Below, piece after piece: positions 28,214 through 37,972 of a stretch of 59,051 bases of DNA. The translations under genes and the position numbers were made by a program. The notes under the pieces are model-generated. The model made no database searches. It was not told the DNA's origin and worked only from the letters and a program-made list of their open reading frames with translations. How positions within the stretch are numbered: position 1 is the first letter of the stretch; each line of letters begins with the position of its first letter. This DNA is from an uncultured Clostridium sp. (GTDB taxonomy: Bacteria > Bacillota > Clostridia > TANB77 > CAG-508): contig URZW01000008.1 in NCBI GenBank assembly GCA_900552555.1, positions 1-59,051 of the forward strand, in the 5' to 3' direction.

Positions 28214-29945
28214 CTAACTCACCTGCCATTTCATATTGGTACATCTCTTGATAAATACTATTTCTTGATAATAATTCATCATGTGTTCCATTATCTACAA
28301 ATTTACCATCTACCATCAAATAAATTTTATCCATATCTTTTACATCTGTTACTTTATTTGCAATATTAATTATTGTTTTTTCTTTCATTTGCATAATATT
28401 ATTTAATATTTCCTTTTCAGTATTATTATCTAATGCAGAAAAAATATTATCTAATATAATAAAGTCTTTATCAGTAATTATATTTCTTGCTATTACAACT
28501 CTTTGTTTTTGTCCTCCTGATAATTTATGTCCATTCTCACCTACTATTTCTTCAAATTCATTTTCCATTTTAAAAATGTCTTCTAAAATGCATGAATTGT
28601 TTGTGGCGTTTATAATTTGCTTGCCATCATATGTATTTTCTAATGTAATATTATTTTTGATTGTATCATCTAGAAGGATTACTTTTTGTAAAATATAACT
28701 TATATCATTAAATACACTATATTTATTTATTTTTGTTATATCAACACCATTAATGAATACTTTATTTTCTTCTATTTCATATAAACCTGATATAATATTC
28801 ATAAGTGTTGTTTTTCCGCTTCCAAATAATCCTATAATTCCTATTTTATCATTTTTATTTATTTCAAAATTGATGTCTTTTAATACATATTTGTTATTGT
28901 TTGGATATTTATAACTCAAATTATTTACCTTTATGGTATCTATTTCATCTATTATTTGTTTATTTTTTGTATTATATATATCTAAACTCATAATTTGATC
29001 CATCCTATTAACAGATTGCTTAAAATATACAATTGAACTTGTAATTTTATTTATCCTGTTACTAATGCCTCCAAACATTTTATCTATAAATGCTATAAAA
29101 ACAGTTAAGTCTCCAACTGTCATTTGTCCATTTTTTATACAAATTACACTATATATTACTGTCAAAATGTATGATAAGCCTTCTGCTATATTGGTAGTAT
29201 TATTTATTGTATTATCTATTTTTCCAACTTGATAATCTTTTTCTTGCATTATTTTATTGTTTTTGTTAAATACTTTTCCTTGTTCTTCTTGATTGTTATA
29301 CAATTTTATTAATGTAAAATTACTGGTATTTTGTTCAATTACATTTGACATATTTATATATTGTTTTCTAGACTCTTCTACTAGTATATTTTTCTTTTTA
29401 TATAATTTTAATATAATGATTAATGTTACTGATAAAATCGCTACTAACATTATAGATAGTCTTATATCTAGATCTTTACCTGATATTACAATTACAAGAA
29501 CTGGTACCATAACTAAATGGGTGATATTTTGAAAAAATTCACCAAGAAATTTTTTTATCATTGGTATTTCTTTTGTTAGATATGCTAAAAATTTTCCTTT
29601 TTCAGTAGTTTCGTAGTAATCTTCTTTTACGTATTGTAATTTTTTATAGATTTCCCTTCTTAATTTCATATCAGATGTTCTGCCAACTGCATAATAAAAT
29701 AATCTTTTTATTAAGTTTGGTAATATTATAATTGCTGACCAGAATAGTAGTATATATATTTCTTGCATTATTTGTTCTTTGGCTATGTTTGTTTGTAATA
29801 TCATATCTAATATTTTACCGGTTATTTGTGATATTAATAATGAAATATATGATGCTATAATTTCAAATATCATCCCCATTATATATAGTGGAAATGTTCT
29901 TTTAAATTCGTCTATTATTAATTTACTATGTTTTCTTTTTTTCAT
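28206..29945 (-). CDS. ABC exporter subunit A with degenerate catalytic glutamate
   Basis: 579 residues from the ATG at 29945 behind AAGGAG (a frame extension to 29978 has no such site). Six transmembrane helices (about 20-300), then an ATPase domain: Walker A GLFGSGKTT, canonical signature LSGGQKQR, Walker B IILDN, where the catalytic Glu is Asn. Together with the partner's degenerate signature this is the classic asymmetric heterodimer: one dead and one live ATP site. Substrate unknown. The stop overlaps the partner's TTG start. Confidence 0.9.
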   Translation of the reverse strand: MKKRKHSKLIIDEFKRTFPLYIMGMIFEIIASYISLLISQITGKILDMILQTNIAKEQIMQEIYILLFWSAIIILPNLIKRLFYYAVGRTSDMKLRREIYKKLQYVKEDYYETTEKGKFLAYLTKEIPMIKKFLGEFFQNITHLVMVPVLVIVISGKDLDIRLSIMLVAILSVTLIIILKLYKKKNILVEESRKQYINMSNVIEQNTSNFTLIKLYNNQEEQGKVFNKNNKIMQEKDYQVGKIDNTINNTTNIAEGLSYILTVIYSVICIKNGQMTVGDLTVFIAFIDKMFGGISNRINKITSSIVYFKQSVNRMDQIMSLDIYNTKNKQIIDEIDTIKVNNLSYKYPNNNKYVLKDINFEINKNDKIGIIGLFGSGKTTLMNIISGLYEIEENKVFINGVDITKINKYSVFNDISYILQKVILLDDTIKNNITLENTYDGKQIINATNNSCILEDIFKMENEFEEIVGENGHKLSGGQKQRVVIARNIITDKDFIILDNIFSALDNNTEKEILNNIMQMKEKTIINIANKVTDVKDMDKIYLMVDGKFVDNGTHDELLSRNSIYQEMYQYEMAGELVD

Positions 29946-30214
29946 CTTTTGTCTCCTTGTGTGCATTAATTTAATCATAAAAATTATACTATTTTTTAAA
30001 TATTTAAGTCAAGGTTTTAAATAATAAAGATGATTTATTAATTTTTTAGTTTTATACTACCATTTTAAAATTTGTTAATTATATCAACTTCTATTGCTTT
30101 AATATAGAACAAAAGCAGAAATTAATAACATTAGCACTTATTAAGACATTTTTAAGTCCGCGTCTTTGTTCGCGTGCGAAATTTGCTTCATGCAGATTTC
30201 TGTGCAAAGTATTT

Positions 30215-30284
30215 ATATTATAGGAAGTTCAGAGAACTTTCCTATAATATAAAAAAAGAAGACCATTTCTGGTCCCCTTCTATA
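30215..30284 (-). terminator. Hairpins downstream of the HU gene
   Basis: TTATAGGAAGTTC / GAACTTTCCTATAA and AGACCA / TGGTCC with flanking A/T runs. 29990-30214 shows no gene. Confidence 0.7.
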
Positions 30285-30312
30285 CGAATTCATATATTTA
30301 TATATTCACAAA

Positions 30313-30594
30313 TTATTTATTATTATTTACTAAATCTTTTAATGCTTTACCAGCTTTGAATACTGGAGCTTTTGATGCAGGTATTTTGATTTCTTCTTTA
30401 GTTTGAGGATTTCTACCTTTTCTAGCAGCTCTTTTTCTAACTTCGAAAGAACCAAATCCAACTAATTGAACTTTATCTCCTTCTACTAATGCATTTGTAA
30501 CTGTTTCGATAAAAGCATTTACTGTTGCTTCAGCTACTTTTTTTGTGTCTCCTGTTTTTGCAGCTATTGCTGCGATTAATTCAGCTTTGTTCAT
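30313..30594 (-). CDS. hup: DNA-binding protein HU
   Basis: 93 residues. MNKAELIAAIAAKTGDTKKV, LVGFGSFEVRKRAARKGRNP with the conserved arm, and APVFKAGKALKDLV. Nucleoid-associated protein. TAGGAGG ribosome binding site. Confidence 0.98.
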   Translation of the reverse strand: MNKAELIAAIAAKTGDTKKVAEATVNAFIETVTNALVEGDKVQLVGFGSFEVRKRAARKGRNPQTKEEIKIPASKAPVFKAGKALKDLVNNNK

Positions 30595-30706
30595 TTAAAT
30601 TACCTCCTATAAGATTGAATATTTATGTACTTTTATCGCCTGAACTAAGCAATAACTGTACTCATTAACACTATTCGCCAACTTTCGATAAAATCCTTCT
30701 TTTTTT

Positions 30707-32353
30707 CTAATAAATTTTAATTTTTTCTAAAATTTTAACTATTTTATCGCCTGCAGGCATCATTTTAAACTCTTCTTTTGTAAAAACTTTTAAAACAACA
30801 ATTGCTAATACATATATTACAACAGCAACCATTATCGCTATTATTGTAGCCATTCTCTCAATTATTATTCCTTTTAAAGCTAAATATGTAAAATATGAAC
30901 ATATTCCCATAATAACTGTTGCAATAACTGGCTTAATAAAAAATTTTGAAAATGTCAAATTCAATTTTATATTTCTTCTAAGCATTGTGAACGCTATACA
31001 AAATGCAACTAAATGACAAGCAACTGAGCCCCAAGCTGCACCATAAACCCCAATGCTTGGTATTTTTATTAATGTGATATTAAAAATAAATTTTACAAAT
31101 ACACCTGTTGCTAATGAAATTGTTGGAATCATCAATTTCCCATATCCTTGTAAGACTCCATTTATAGTTTGGTCCAAAATTGTAAAAATTATTGTCAATG
31201 CACTAATTTGTAATATTAATGCTCCATCATTTGCATTTGGGAACAATAAATTTAAAATTGGTTGCGCAAAAATAAACATTCCAACTGTACAAGGCAAACC
31301 TATCAACATTGAAACCAACAATGAAAATGATGTTTTTTCAGTAATTGTTTTATTATCACCTTTTGCTTTTGCTGCTGATATTGCTGGAACTAAGGCTGTC
31401 GCAAATGCCACATTTATTGCCAATGGCAAACTTGTTAATGTATCAACTTTTCCACCTAAAATTCCATATAAAGCTGTTGCTTGGTCTTCTGGCATAAACG
31501 TCCTTAAATTTCTTACAACCGTAAATGAATCAACATTTTTATTTATTGATGACATTATTGCTGTTAACGTTATCGGAATTGATACTAACAAAATTCTTTT
31601 TATTATTGTTGATACTCTTTCATATTTATAATTTACTGTATTTTTAATTTCTGTTGCAACTTCTTTTCTTTCTGACCTATAATATAAAAATAAATAACTA
31701 AATCCTAAAAATGTTGCAAGCGTCGTTGCTAAATTTGCACCTGCTGCCATCCATTCTGTTGAAACATTTGATAATATTGCAACAACTTCGACAACTATAA
31801 TTGTAAGCAATGTTTTAAAAACTTGCTCCAATGTTTGAGATTTTGCACCTACACTAATTTTTTGTCTACCATTAAAATATCCCCTCATAACTGATGCTAC
31901 TGTAACAAAGAATATTGCTGGTGATAATGCAACTAATGTCATTTCTGCATCTGGTATTTGTAACCATTGATTTGCTATAACATTTGCTCCAAAGAACAAC
32001 AATAAACTTCCAACTAATCCTATTACCGCAAATGTTGCAAACGCAATTTTAAAAATTCTATGTGCCCCTTTGTTGTCTCCAACTGCAACTCTTTCTGATA
32101 CCAATTTTGATATTGCACTTGGAACTCCTATCGAAGATATTGTAAGTAGTAGCGCATATATTTGATATCCACTTGCACATATTCCATTCCCTTTGTCTCC
32201 GAATCCTTGTCTATTTGTTAGATATAATGTATATACTAAACCTAAAATTTTTATAAGAACTTGTGAAAACATTAGTGTAATGACGCCTTGCATAAATCCT
32301 TCTTTTTTAGGTTTATTATTTATTTCTCTTTTTTTACTACCTATATTTATCAT
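30707..32353 (-). CDS. MATE-like polysaccharide/lipid II flippase (MurJ/SpoVB type)
   Basis: 548 residues with about 14 hydrophobic segments, MVF superfamily. FMQGVITLMFSQVLIKILGL and NRQGFGDKGNGICASGYQIY at the N-terminus, ISSIGVPSAISKLVSERVAV, then LPLAINVAFATALVPAISAA. This matches the Firmicute SpoVB/YtgP/MurJ group, which flips lipid-linked cell-wall precursors. Whether it acts in growth or in spore cortex synthesis cannot be told from sequence. Confidence 0.88.
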   Translation of the reverse strand: MINIGSKKREINNKPKKEGFMQGVITLMFSQVLIKILGLVYTLYLTNRQGFGDKGNGICASGYQIYALLLTISSIGVPSAISKLVSERVAVGDNKGAHRIFKIAFATFAVIGLVGSLLLFFGANVIANQWLQIPDAEMTLVALSPAIFFVTVASVMRGYFNGRQKISVGAKSQTLEQVFKTLLTIIVVEVVAILSNVSTEWMAAGANLATTLATFLGFSYLFLYYRSERKEVATEIKNTVNYKYERVSTIIKRILLVSIPITLTAIMSSINKNVDSFTVVRNLRTFMPEDQATALYGILGGKVDTLTSLPLAINVAFATALVPAISAAKAKGDNKTITEKTSFSLLVSMLIGLPCTVGMFIFAQPILNLLFPNANDGALILQISALTIIFTILDQTINGVLQGYGKLMIPTISLATGVFVKFIFNITLIKIPSIGVYGAAWGSVACHLVAFCIAFTMLRRNIKLNLTFSKFFIKPVIATVIMGICSYFTYLALKGIIIERMATIIAIMVAVVIYVLAIVVLKVFTKEEFKMMPAGDKIVKILEKIKIY

Positions 32354-32501
32354 CTTACCTCCTACAACTTTTCTATTATAATTATTATTTGATTACACTT
32401 TTTAATATGTTTTATTTTAGCAAAATATCAAAAATTATATTTACATTATAATTATAATTAAAAATTTTATCAATACTTTTCAAAAATTTCCTTATTCTAA
32501 T

Positions 32502-32529
32502 TGACATAAAAACGTAAAAATGATAAAAT
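32502..32529 (+). promoter_or_regulatory. Promoter of the AAA+ ATPase gene
   Basis: TTGACA (32502-32507), 16-base spacer, TAAAAT (32524-32529); the start codon is 60 bases downstream. Confidence 0.6.
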
Positions 32530-32588
32530 TACGTTACAATGTAGCAGGTTAACATTGAATAAAATAATTTAATGTAGGAGGTATAATT

Positions 32589-33743
32589 ATGGCAAGAATA
32601 AAAAGTAAAAATGTACGGAGAATTGAAAGCGTAGAGAAAGTAGATTCCAAAAATGCAGTGGATACTCAAAAGAGCGCAAAACCAAAATCAAAAAAGGTAA
32701 CATCATTCGGATCAGGAGAAGGAGAAACTCAGGCATCTGGGAAAAATTATCAAAGAAGAAAGAAAATTCCAGAAATACAGAATGTAGAAAAAACTGTATT
32801 GCAAAGTATTATCGGTCAGGATAATCAAGTAAGGCAGATTATCACAGCCATATACAGAGCAATAAATTTTAAATCCATTAAATCCAATGTTCTGATTATC
32901 GGAAATAGCGGTACTGGAAAAACTGAAACAATTAAACAAGTCGCAAAAAGGCTTCATATTCCGTATACCATTGAAGATGCTACTAAGTATACTCAAGAAG
33001 GATATTATGGAGCAGACGTTAATGACATGATTTATAATCTGCTTGAAAACGCAGAAATGGACATGGAAAGAGCACAAAATGGTATTATAATTATTGATGA
33101 AATCGATAAAAAAGCAGGACATGAAGAACATGATGTTTCTGGTACTGAAGTTCTTAAGAGTTTACTCAAGATTATTGAAGGAACTAGAATAAAAATTCCA
33201 TCTCCAGAAGATCCATTTGCTGAAGAAATTGTTGACTTTGATACTAAAAATATAATTATAATATTTTTAGGAGCTTTCTCAGGGTTAGAAAAAATTAGAG
33301 ACAAACGATTAAATACAAATCCGTTAGGCTTTGTTGGAAATAATCAGGAAAAGAAAGAAAAAGAAAGATTTCTGAAGCAGGACTTAGTTGAATATGGTAT
33401 GCCAGAGGAATTTGTAGGTAGAATTGACACAATAATAGAAATGAACAAGCTTACTAAGCAGGATTTAGCATTGATATTAAGAAAGTCAAAGTTATCTATT
33501 TTCAGAAGGTATCAGGCTGAATTAAGAGAAAAAGGAATTACATTGTCCTATAGTGGCAAACTCTTTGATTGCATTGCAGAAGAATCTCTTGCACTTGATA
33601 CAGGAGCAAGAGAGCTAAGTAATACTGTAAATTATATCTTTGAAAATATTATGTATGATATTCTTGCTAATCCAGGAAAGTACAGTAAATGTACTTTGGA
33701 ATTAGATATTGTACACGATAATTCTAAGTACGAGTTATCTTAA
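32589..33743 (+). CDS. ClpX/HslU-like AAA+ ATPase with an unshifted in-frame CGG
   Basis: 384 residues: a basic, low-complexity N-terminus (1-60), then IIGQDNQVRQIITAIYRA, Walker A IIGNSGTGKTETI (105-112), a pore-type loop YTQEGYYGADV, Walker B IIIIDEIDKKAG, sensor region LGFVGN and a C-terminal small domain with LDTGARELSNTV. It lacks the ClpX zinc finger. Start certain (AGGAGG 8 bases upstream). Codon 10 is CGG (32616-32618) and the frame continues without a shift; a shift there would end the protein after 5 more codons. Less AT-rich than its neighbours and isolated between its own promoter and terminator, so probably acquired. Confidence 0.85.
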   Translation: MARIKSKNVRRIESVEKVDSKNAVDTQKSAKPKSKKVTSFGSGEGETQASGKNYQRRKKIPEIQNVEKTVLQSIIGQDNQVRQIITAIYRAINFKSIKSNVLIIGNSGTGKTETIKQVAKRLHIPYTIEDATKYTQEGYYGADVNDMIYNLLENAEMDMERAQNGIIIIDEIDKKAGHEEHDVSGTEVLKSLLKIIEGTRIKIPSPEDPFAEEIVDFDTKNIIIIFLGAFSGLEKIRDKRLNTNPLGFVGNNQEKKEKERFLKQDLVEYGMPEEFVGRIDTIIEMNKLTKQDLALILRKSKLSIFRRYQAELREKGITLSYSGKLFDCIAEESLALDTGARELSNTVNYIFENIMYDILANPGKYSKCTLELDIVHDNSKYELS

Positions 33744-33763
33744 GTGCCATACTTCTAAAAAAC

Positions 33764-33812
33764 AAAGTCGTCTTATAGAAATTTTCTATAAAACGACTTT
33801 AGTTTTTTATAT
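33764..33812 (+). terminator. Intrinsic terminator of the AAA+ gene
   Basis: AAGTCGTCTTATAGAAA / TTTCTATAAAACGACTT followed by TAGTTTTTT. Confidence 0.85.
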
Positions 33813-33879
33813 ATTTTTATTAATAAAAAATATTCAATTCATTTTGATGTTACATTTTTTACAAATTTTTCAAAAATCA

Positions 33880-33908
33880 TTGACAAACCAACTTTTTTGT
33901 AATAAAAT
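33880..33908 (+). promoter_or_regulatory. Promoter of rplM-rpsI
   Basis: TTGACA (33880), 17-base spacer, TAAAAT (33903-33908). A 100-base leader follows, in which an L13 autoregulatory site could lie. Confidence 0.7.
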
Positions 33909-34014
33909 ATTTAAGCATTATGTAGAATATGATTTAAATTAGAACTTCTCCCCGGTAGTTATAATTTAAATGTCATATATAAAAATAAAAATAATAGGGA
34001 GGGTAATTATTACC

Positions 34015-34452
34015 ATGAATAATACAACATATAGCCCAAAAAAGGCTGAAATAGAAAGCAAATGGTACATAATTGATGCAGCAAACAAACCATTAGGTAG
34101 AGTTGCAACAGAAGCTGCTAAATTATTAAGAGGAAAACACAAACCAACATTTACACCTAATATTGATACAGGTGATCACGTTATAGTATTAAATGCTAAA
34201 GACGTTATTTTAACAGGAAACAAAATGAATCAAAAAATTTATAGACACCACTCAGGATACATTGGTGGAATGAAAGAAACACCAGCTAGAGTAATGTTAG
34301 AAAAAAATCCAGAAAAAGCTATGACATTAGCTATTAAAGGAATGTTACCACACAACTCTTTAGGAAGAGCTCAACTTAAAAAATTAAGAGTTTATGCAGG
34401 AGCAGAACATGAAAATCAAGCACAAAAACCAGAAGTATGGGAGGTAAAATAA
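34015..34452 (+). CDS. rplM: Ribosomal protein uL13
   Basis: 145 residues from the ATG at 34015 (MNNTTYSPKKAEIESKWYII), preceded by GGGAGGG. Motifs: DAANKPLGRVATEAAKLLRG, HVIVLNAKDVILTGNK, MLPHNSLGRAQLKKLRVYAG. A frame extension to 33970 is rejected because it lacks a ribosome binding site. It is followed after one base by rpsI. Confidence 0.98.
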   Translation: MNNTTYSPKKAEIESKWYIIDAANKPLGRVATEAAKLLRGKHKPTFTPNIDTGDHVIVLNAKDVILTGNKMNQKIYRHHSGYIGGMKETPARVMLEKNPEKAMTLAIKGMLPHNSLGRAQLKKLRVYAGAEHENQAQKPEVWEVK

Positions 34453-34453
34453 T

Positions 34454-34855
34454 ATGGCTAAATCAGAAAAAATAGTTTACGCTGGAACAGGAAGAAGAAA
34501 ATCTTCAATTGCCAGAGTTAGATTAGTTGAAGGATCTGGAAAAATTACTATTAATGGTAAAGATATTGATGAATTTTTCGGATTAGAAACTTTAAAAGTT
34601 ATAGTAAGACAACCACTTACAGTTACAAACACAACTGATAAATATGATGTTATTTGTTCAGTTCAAGGTGGAGGATTCACAGGTCAAGCTGGAGCTATCA
34701 GACATGGTATTGCTAGAGCATTAAATGCTGCTAATATCGAATATAGACCTGCTTTAAAATCAAACGGATTCTTAACAAGAGATCCTCGTATGAAAGAAAG
34801 AAAAAAATACGGTCTTAAAAAAGCAAGAAAAGCTCCACAATTCTCAAAGAGATAA
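34454..34855 (+). CDS. rpsI: Ribosomal protein uS9
   Basis: 133 residues: YAGTGRRKSSIARVRLVEGS, GGGFTGQAGAIRHGIARALN, and the C-terminal basic tail KKYGLKKARKAPQFSKR that reaches the P site. Coupled to rplM. Three out-of-frame CGG trinucleotides occur without any shift. Confidence 0.98.
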   Translation: MAKSEKIVYAGTGRRKSSIARVRLVEGSGKITINGKDIDEFFGLETLKVIVRQPLTVTNTTDKYDVICSVQGGGFTGQAGAIRHGIARALNAANIEYRPALKSNGFLTRDPRMKERKKYGLKKARKAPQFSKR

Positions 34856-34877
34856 TATGCTTTTATGCAAAATATAC

Positions 34878-34916
34878 AAAACTCGGAAGTTTTAATACTC
34901 CCGAGTTTTTTTTATT
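34878..34916 (+). terminator. Intrinsic terminator of rplM-rpsI
   Basis: AAAACTCGGAAG / CTCCCGAGTTTT followed by a run of T. Confidence 0.85.
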
Positions 34917-34923
34917 CTATTAC

Positions 34924-35092
34924 AAAAAAATTCTCTGCCTGAATTAATCAAGCAGAGTTTCCATCACAATTAAATATCCCATTTTCCCCAAATTACATTA
35001 TAAGTCACGCGTTTAACCAACAATGAAATATTCAAAATTTCTAATGCCACATTATTAGGTGATGGAAAAAACTTTTCTATTGGTTAAACCAC
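34924..35092 (-). ncRNA. Probable free-standing structured small RNA with pseudoknot-type pairing
   Basis: A transcription unit of about 165 nt with no reading frame: a perfect sigma-A promoter at 35125-35097, predicted start near 35090, and a terminator (CTCTGC...GCAGAG plus T7) at 34956-34926. Two 10-bp complementary pairs are interleaved: GTTTAACCAA (near the 5' end) with TTGGTTAAAC, and TTTCCATCAC with GTGATGGAAA, giving an A-B-A'-B' order that can form a pseudoknot. It lies between dtd and rpsI and is not a leader for any gene. Candidates include 6S RNA or the raiA-type RNA of Clostridia; I cannot assign it. Confidence 0.65.
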
Positions 35093-35096
35093 TTTT

Positions 35097-35125
35097 ATTA
35101 TAGCATATTTTATATTTTATGTCAA
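35097..35125 (-). promoter_or_regulatory. Consensus promoter of the small RNA
   Basis: Minus-strand TTGACA (35125-35120), exactly 17 bases, TATAAT (35102-35097). Confidence 0.85.
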
Positions 35126-35126
35126 A

Positions 35127-35573
35127 TCATTTTACATATTTTTCCAACATTATTGTAACTGGTCCATCATTTACTAAGCTAACTTGCATATCAGCACCAA
35201 AAACACCAGTTTCAACAATTTCAACTTGTTTCTTACATTCTTCAATAATATACTCATATAATTCATTTGCAAAATTAGGTTTTGCAGCATCTGTAAAAGA
35301 TGGTCTATTTCCACTAGAACAATCCGCATATAATGTAAATTGAGAAACCAAAAGCAATGAACCATTAACATCTTTTAATGATTTGTTCATCTTTCCATTT
35401 TCATCTTCAAATACTCGTAAATTAATTAATTTTTTTACTAAATAATCTGCTACTTCTTTTGTGTCAGTGTGTGTTATTCCAATTAAAACCACATATCCTT
35501 GTTCTATTTTTCCAACTGTTTTTCCTTCTATATCTACTTGCGCATTTTTAACTCTTTGAACTATAAATTTCAT
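35127..35573 (-). CDS. dtd: D-aminoacyl-tRNA deacylase
   Basis: 148 residues: MKFIVQRVKNAQVDIEGKTV, GYVVLIGITHTDT, the SLLLVSQFTLYADCSSGNRP catalytic SQFTL motif, and the C-terminal LVNDGPVTIMLE with the conserved NDGPVT (usual Gly-cisPro equivalent). Removes D-amino acids, and Gly, mischarged on tRNA. That may matter in a cell with unusual Gly decoding, though this is speculation. Confidence 0.97.
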   Translation of the reverse strand: MKFIVQRVKNAQVDIEGKTVGKIEQGYVVLIGITHTDTKEVADYLVKKLINLRVFEDENGKMNKSLKDVNGSLLLVSQFTLYADCSSGNRPSFTDAAKPNFANELYEYIIEECKKQVEIVETGVFGADMQVSLVNDGPVTIMLEKYVK

Positions 35574-35666
35574 TTTTATATTGATTCCCCTTTGTTATTT
35601 TTATTTATAGATTATATCAGGAATATGAATTGTTATCAATCAAATTTTTTCATTTAGTTAAATTTT

Positions 35667-36386
35667 TTATTCAATAATATCCAAAACATTACTAGAATCA
35701 ATACCATCAAAATTATAATAAGTATTTGGAATTTTACCAACAATTACATTCTCAATAAGAAGAACCTGATTAGAGACCTTTTCAGAAATAGTATTGTAAG
35801 GAGTCAAAATACAAACCTCACAGTCAACTTGCAAATACACCCTGTGCAAAGTTTGATTAATTCCCTGAGCAGAAAATTCACTATGCAAATCAGTTTCAAC
35901 ATTGCCAATAGACGATATTTTAATTGGAATTCCAGGGCCTCTGCCGGAAAGTAATTTTGAACCTGTAAAACTTCCAATTGAAATTTTTATATTTTCACTA
36001 CCTCTCTTATTAATTGAATTCTGTATTTTGACTGCAACATCTGATATTATCTCATTTATTGGAATTATATTGGATTTTATCATTGTTATATTTCCATCAT
36101 TATCTTTTTCAATTGTAAATAATTCATCATATGTATGGTCTTTCATAACATTTGTTGCTTCATTATTAGATATTATTGTTGCAATTGATTTTGCTTTATC
36201 CTCGCATAATGCATTAAATATTGGAGAAATTGCATCTAATACAATTTTAACTGTACTAAATGCAATTACCATTATTATAAAAATCTTTGCTATTTTTTGT
36301 TTTCTCTTTAAACTTTTATCTCCTCCATTCGAAAAGAAAATCTTTGGAAGTCGTATTCTTGGTCTTGAATATATCTTACTATTCAT
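35667..36386 (-). CDS. yunB: Sporulation protein YunB
   Basis: 239 residues from the ATG at 36386 (AAAGGA 9 bases upstream). One transmembrane helix (about 30-50), then the YunB domain: a YDELFTIEKDNDGNITMIKS stretch, VAVKIQNSINKRGSENIKIS, GSFTGSKLLSGRGPGIPIKI. YunB is mother-cell expressed and needed for normal sporulation in B. subtilis. Just downstream of the SPOCS-LysM gene, spacing 38 bases. Confidence 0.9.
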   Translation of the reverse strand: MNSKIYSRPRIRLPKIFFSNGGDKSLKRKQKIAKIFIIMVIAFSTVKIVLDAISPIFNALCEDKAKSIATIISNNEATNVMKDHTYDELFTIEKDNDGNITMIKSNIIPINEIISDVAVKIQNSINKRGSENIKISIGSFTGSKLLSGRGPGIPIKISSIGNVETDLHSEFSAQGINQTLHRVYLQVDCEVCILTPYNTISEKVSNQVLLIENVIVGKIPNTYYNFDGIDSSNVLDIIE

Positions 36387-36424
36387 AGTTGCAAATCCTT
36401 TCATATTTATATACTATAAAAGAA

Positions 36425-37972
36425 TTATTCATACACTTTTTCCGAAATTTTTTCAAATTTTGGTATATACAATTTTTGACCTGGATATATTTTATTTTTA
36501 TCCTCAATTCCATTTGTTCTGGCAATTCCATCAACTGTACTACCAAATTCCTTAGCAATATCCCATAAAGTATCACCTTTTTTAACAACATAAATTACCA
36601 AACTATAATCTTGCTCTTCCCTCTCACCGTCTTCAACTATGCTATCTATCATATTCAAATTTGCAGTTCGATACATACTTGTGTCAGCTTGAACATCCAC
36701 ATTACAACTAATATTTCCACCATCTTGAATTATAAAATCTTGTGATTTTATTCCCATATCACAATTTGTATTTAATGACTCTCCATTTTGAAGATTTTCA
36801 ATTGTATATTCAAATGGAATTTTTGCATCTTTAACATTTATCTGTTTTCTAGAGTTTTCGAAAATAAATTTCATATTCAATTCTGCTTCATACATAATTT
36901 TAGTATTTATTTTATTTTCATTTAATATAACTGGCGTAGTCTCTACATCAAGCAAATTCAAACCATCAATATCACTCATATTAATTTTCTCTCTTATTTG
37001 CTTAACACCTGAAATATTTTGTTTGCTAGTCATTGTTGTAATTTGCTTTTTCTCAAAATTCAAGTTTTGAGTTGGGCTATACATATCTTGAATCAAATTG
37101 ATTTGCTTTTCTTCATATGCACAGCAAGTTACTTCTATTTCTATTTCAACATATATTGAATGCTCATCTTGTGAATTAGGTTTTATAATTATATTTTTAA
37201 TTTCATAATTTACATCACATATATTTTCTTCTGACACATCTGGAATATCAATAAATCCAACAACCGGTATTTTATATGTAACAACATTTATCCTATTGTC
37301 TTCAGTTAGATACATTATCTTTATTTCCGCTTCTGCTTTAGTCAAAACCTTATTATAACTGATTTTTATATCCTTATCAACTAAACATACCTGTGCTTGT
37401 AAAATCTCTGCTAAATTGTCCATATTATCAATTTGAATATTATCTTTTGCATAAATCTTTGTACTTCCTGTTCCCACCAATGAATTTAATTTTAAATCTT
37501 CCTTTAAAATTTGAACATCATCTTCGTTTTGAACTTCATTAATTATCTCAACATTATCATTTGAATAAATTTTCAAGTTAACTTCCAATGTTGCCTTAAT
37601 GCCAATTTTTCTGCCATTTATCACCTTTGCTTCTATTGATTTTATCTTGACATCAGAAATTGCATTCATTCCCTCTTGACAGTTTGGAACATTCAAACTT
37701 TCTGAAAAATCGACACTTGTGTTTAGCCCTCTTACTGTGTCATCTGCCCCGTCTGGCATATACATTATGTACGTATTTACCGTTCCATCCAGTCTTACTT
37801 TTTCACTTTGCACCTCTTTTTTATATATTGATGCTATACCACTTGTACCAATTGTGTTCAAAATGTCTGGCTTTGAATCTGGTACTATCATATCTCCCTC
37901 TGCTAATATGATTTCTTTTCTTTCTGCTATTAATTTATTTATATTTAAGTTTTCTCTTTGTGCTTCTATCAT
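36425..37972 (-). CDS. SPOCS (DUF3794) repeat protein with C-terminal LysM
   Basis: 515 residues: a DUF3794/SPOCS N-terminal region (AEGDMIVPDSKPDILNTIGT), two or three further SPOCS repeats through about 430, then a LysM domain (YVVKKGDTLWDIAKEFGSTV and IYPGQKLYIP) that binds peptidoglycan. Proteins of this make-up are spore-envelope proteins of Clostridia. It forms an operon with yunB. GGAGG site 7 bases before the ATG. Confidence 0.9.
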   Translation of the reverse strand: MIEAQRENLNINKLIAERKEIILAEGDMIVPDSKPDILNTIGTSGIASIYKKEVQSEKVRLDGTVNTYIMYMPDGADDTVRGLNTSVDFSESLNVPNCQEGMNAISDVKIKSIEAKVINGRKIGIKATLEVNLKIYSNDNVEIINEVQNEDDVQILKEDLKLNSLVGTGSTKIYAKDNIQIDNMDNLAEILQAQVCLVDKDIKISYNKVLTKAEAEIKIMYLTEDNRINVVTYKIPVVGFIDIPDVSEENICDVNYEIKNIIIKPNSQDEHSIYVEIEIEVTCCAYEEKQINLIQDMYSPTQNLNFEKKQITTMTSKQNISGVKQIREKINMSDIDGLNLLDVETTPVILNENKINTKIMYEAELNMKFIFENSRKQINVKDAKIPFEYTIENLQNGESLNTNCDMGIKSQDFIIQDGGNISCNVDVQADTSMYRTANLNMIDSIVEDGEREEQDYSLVIYVVKKGDTLWDIAKEFGSTVDGIARTNGIEDKNKIYPGQKLYIPKFEKISEKVYE

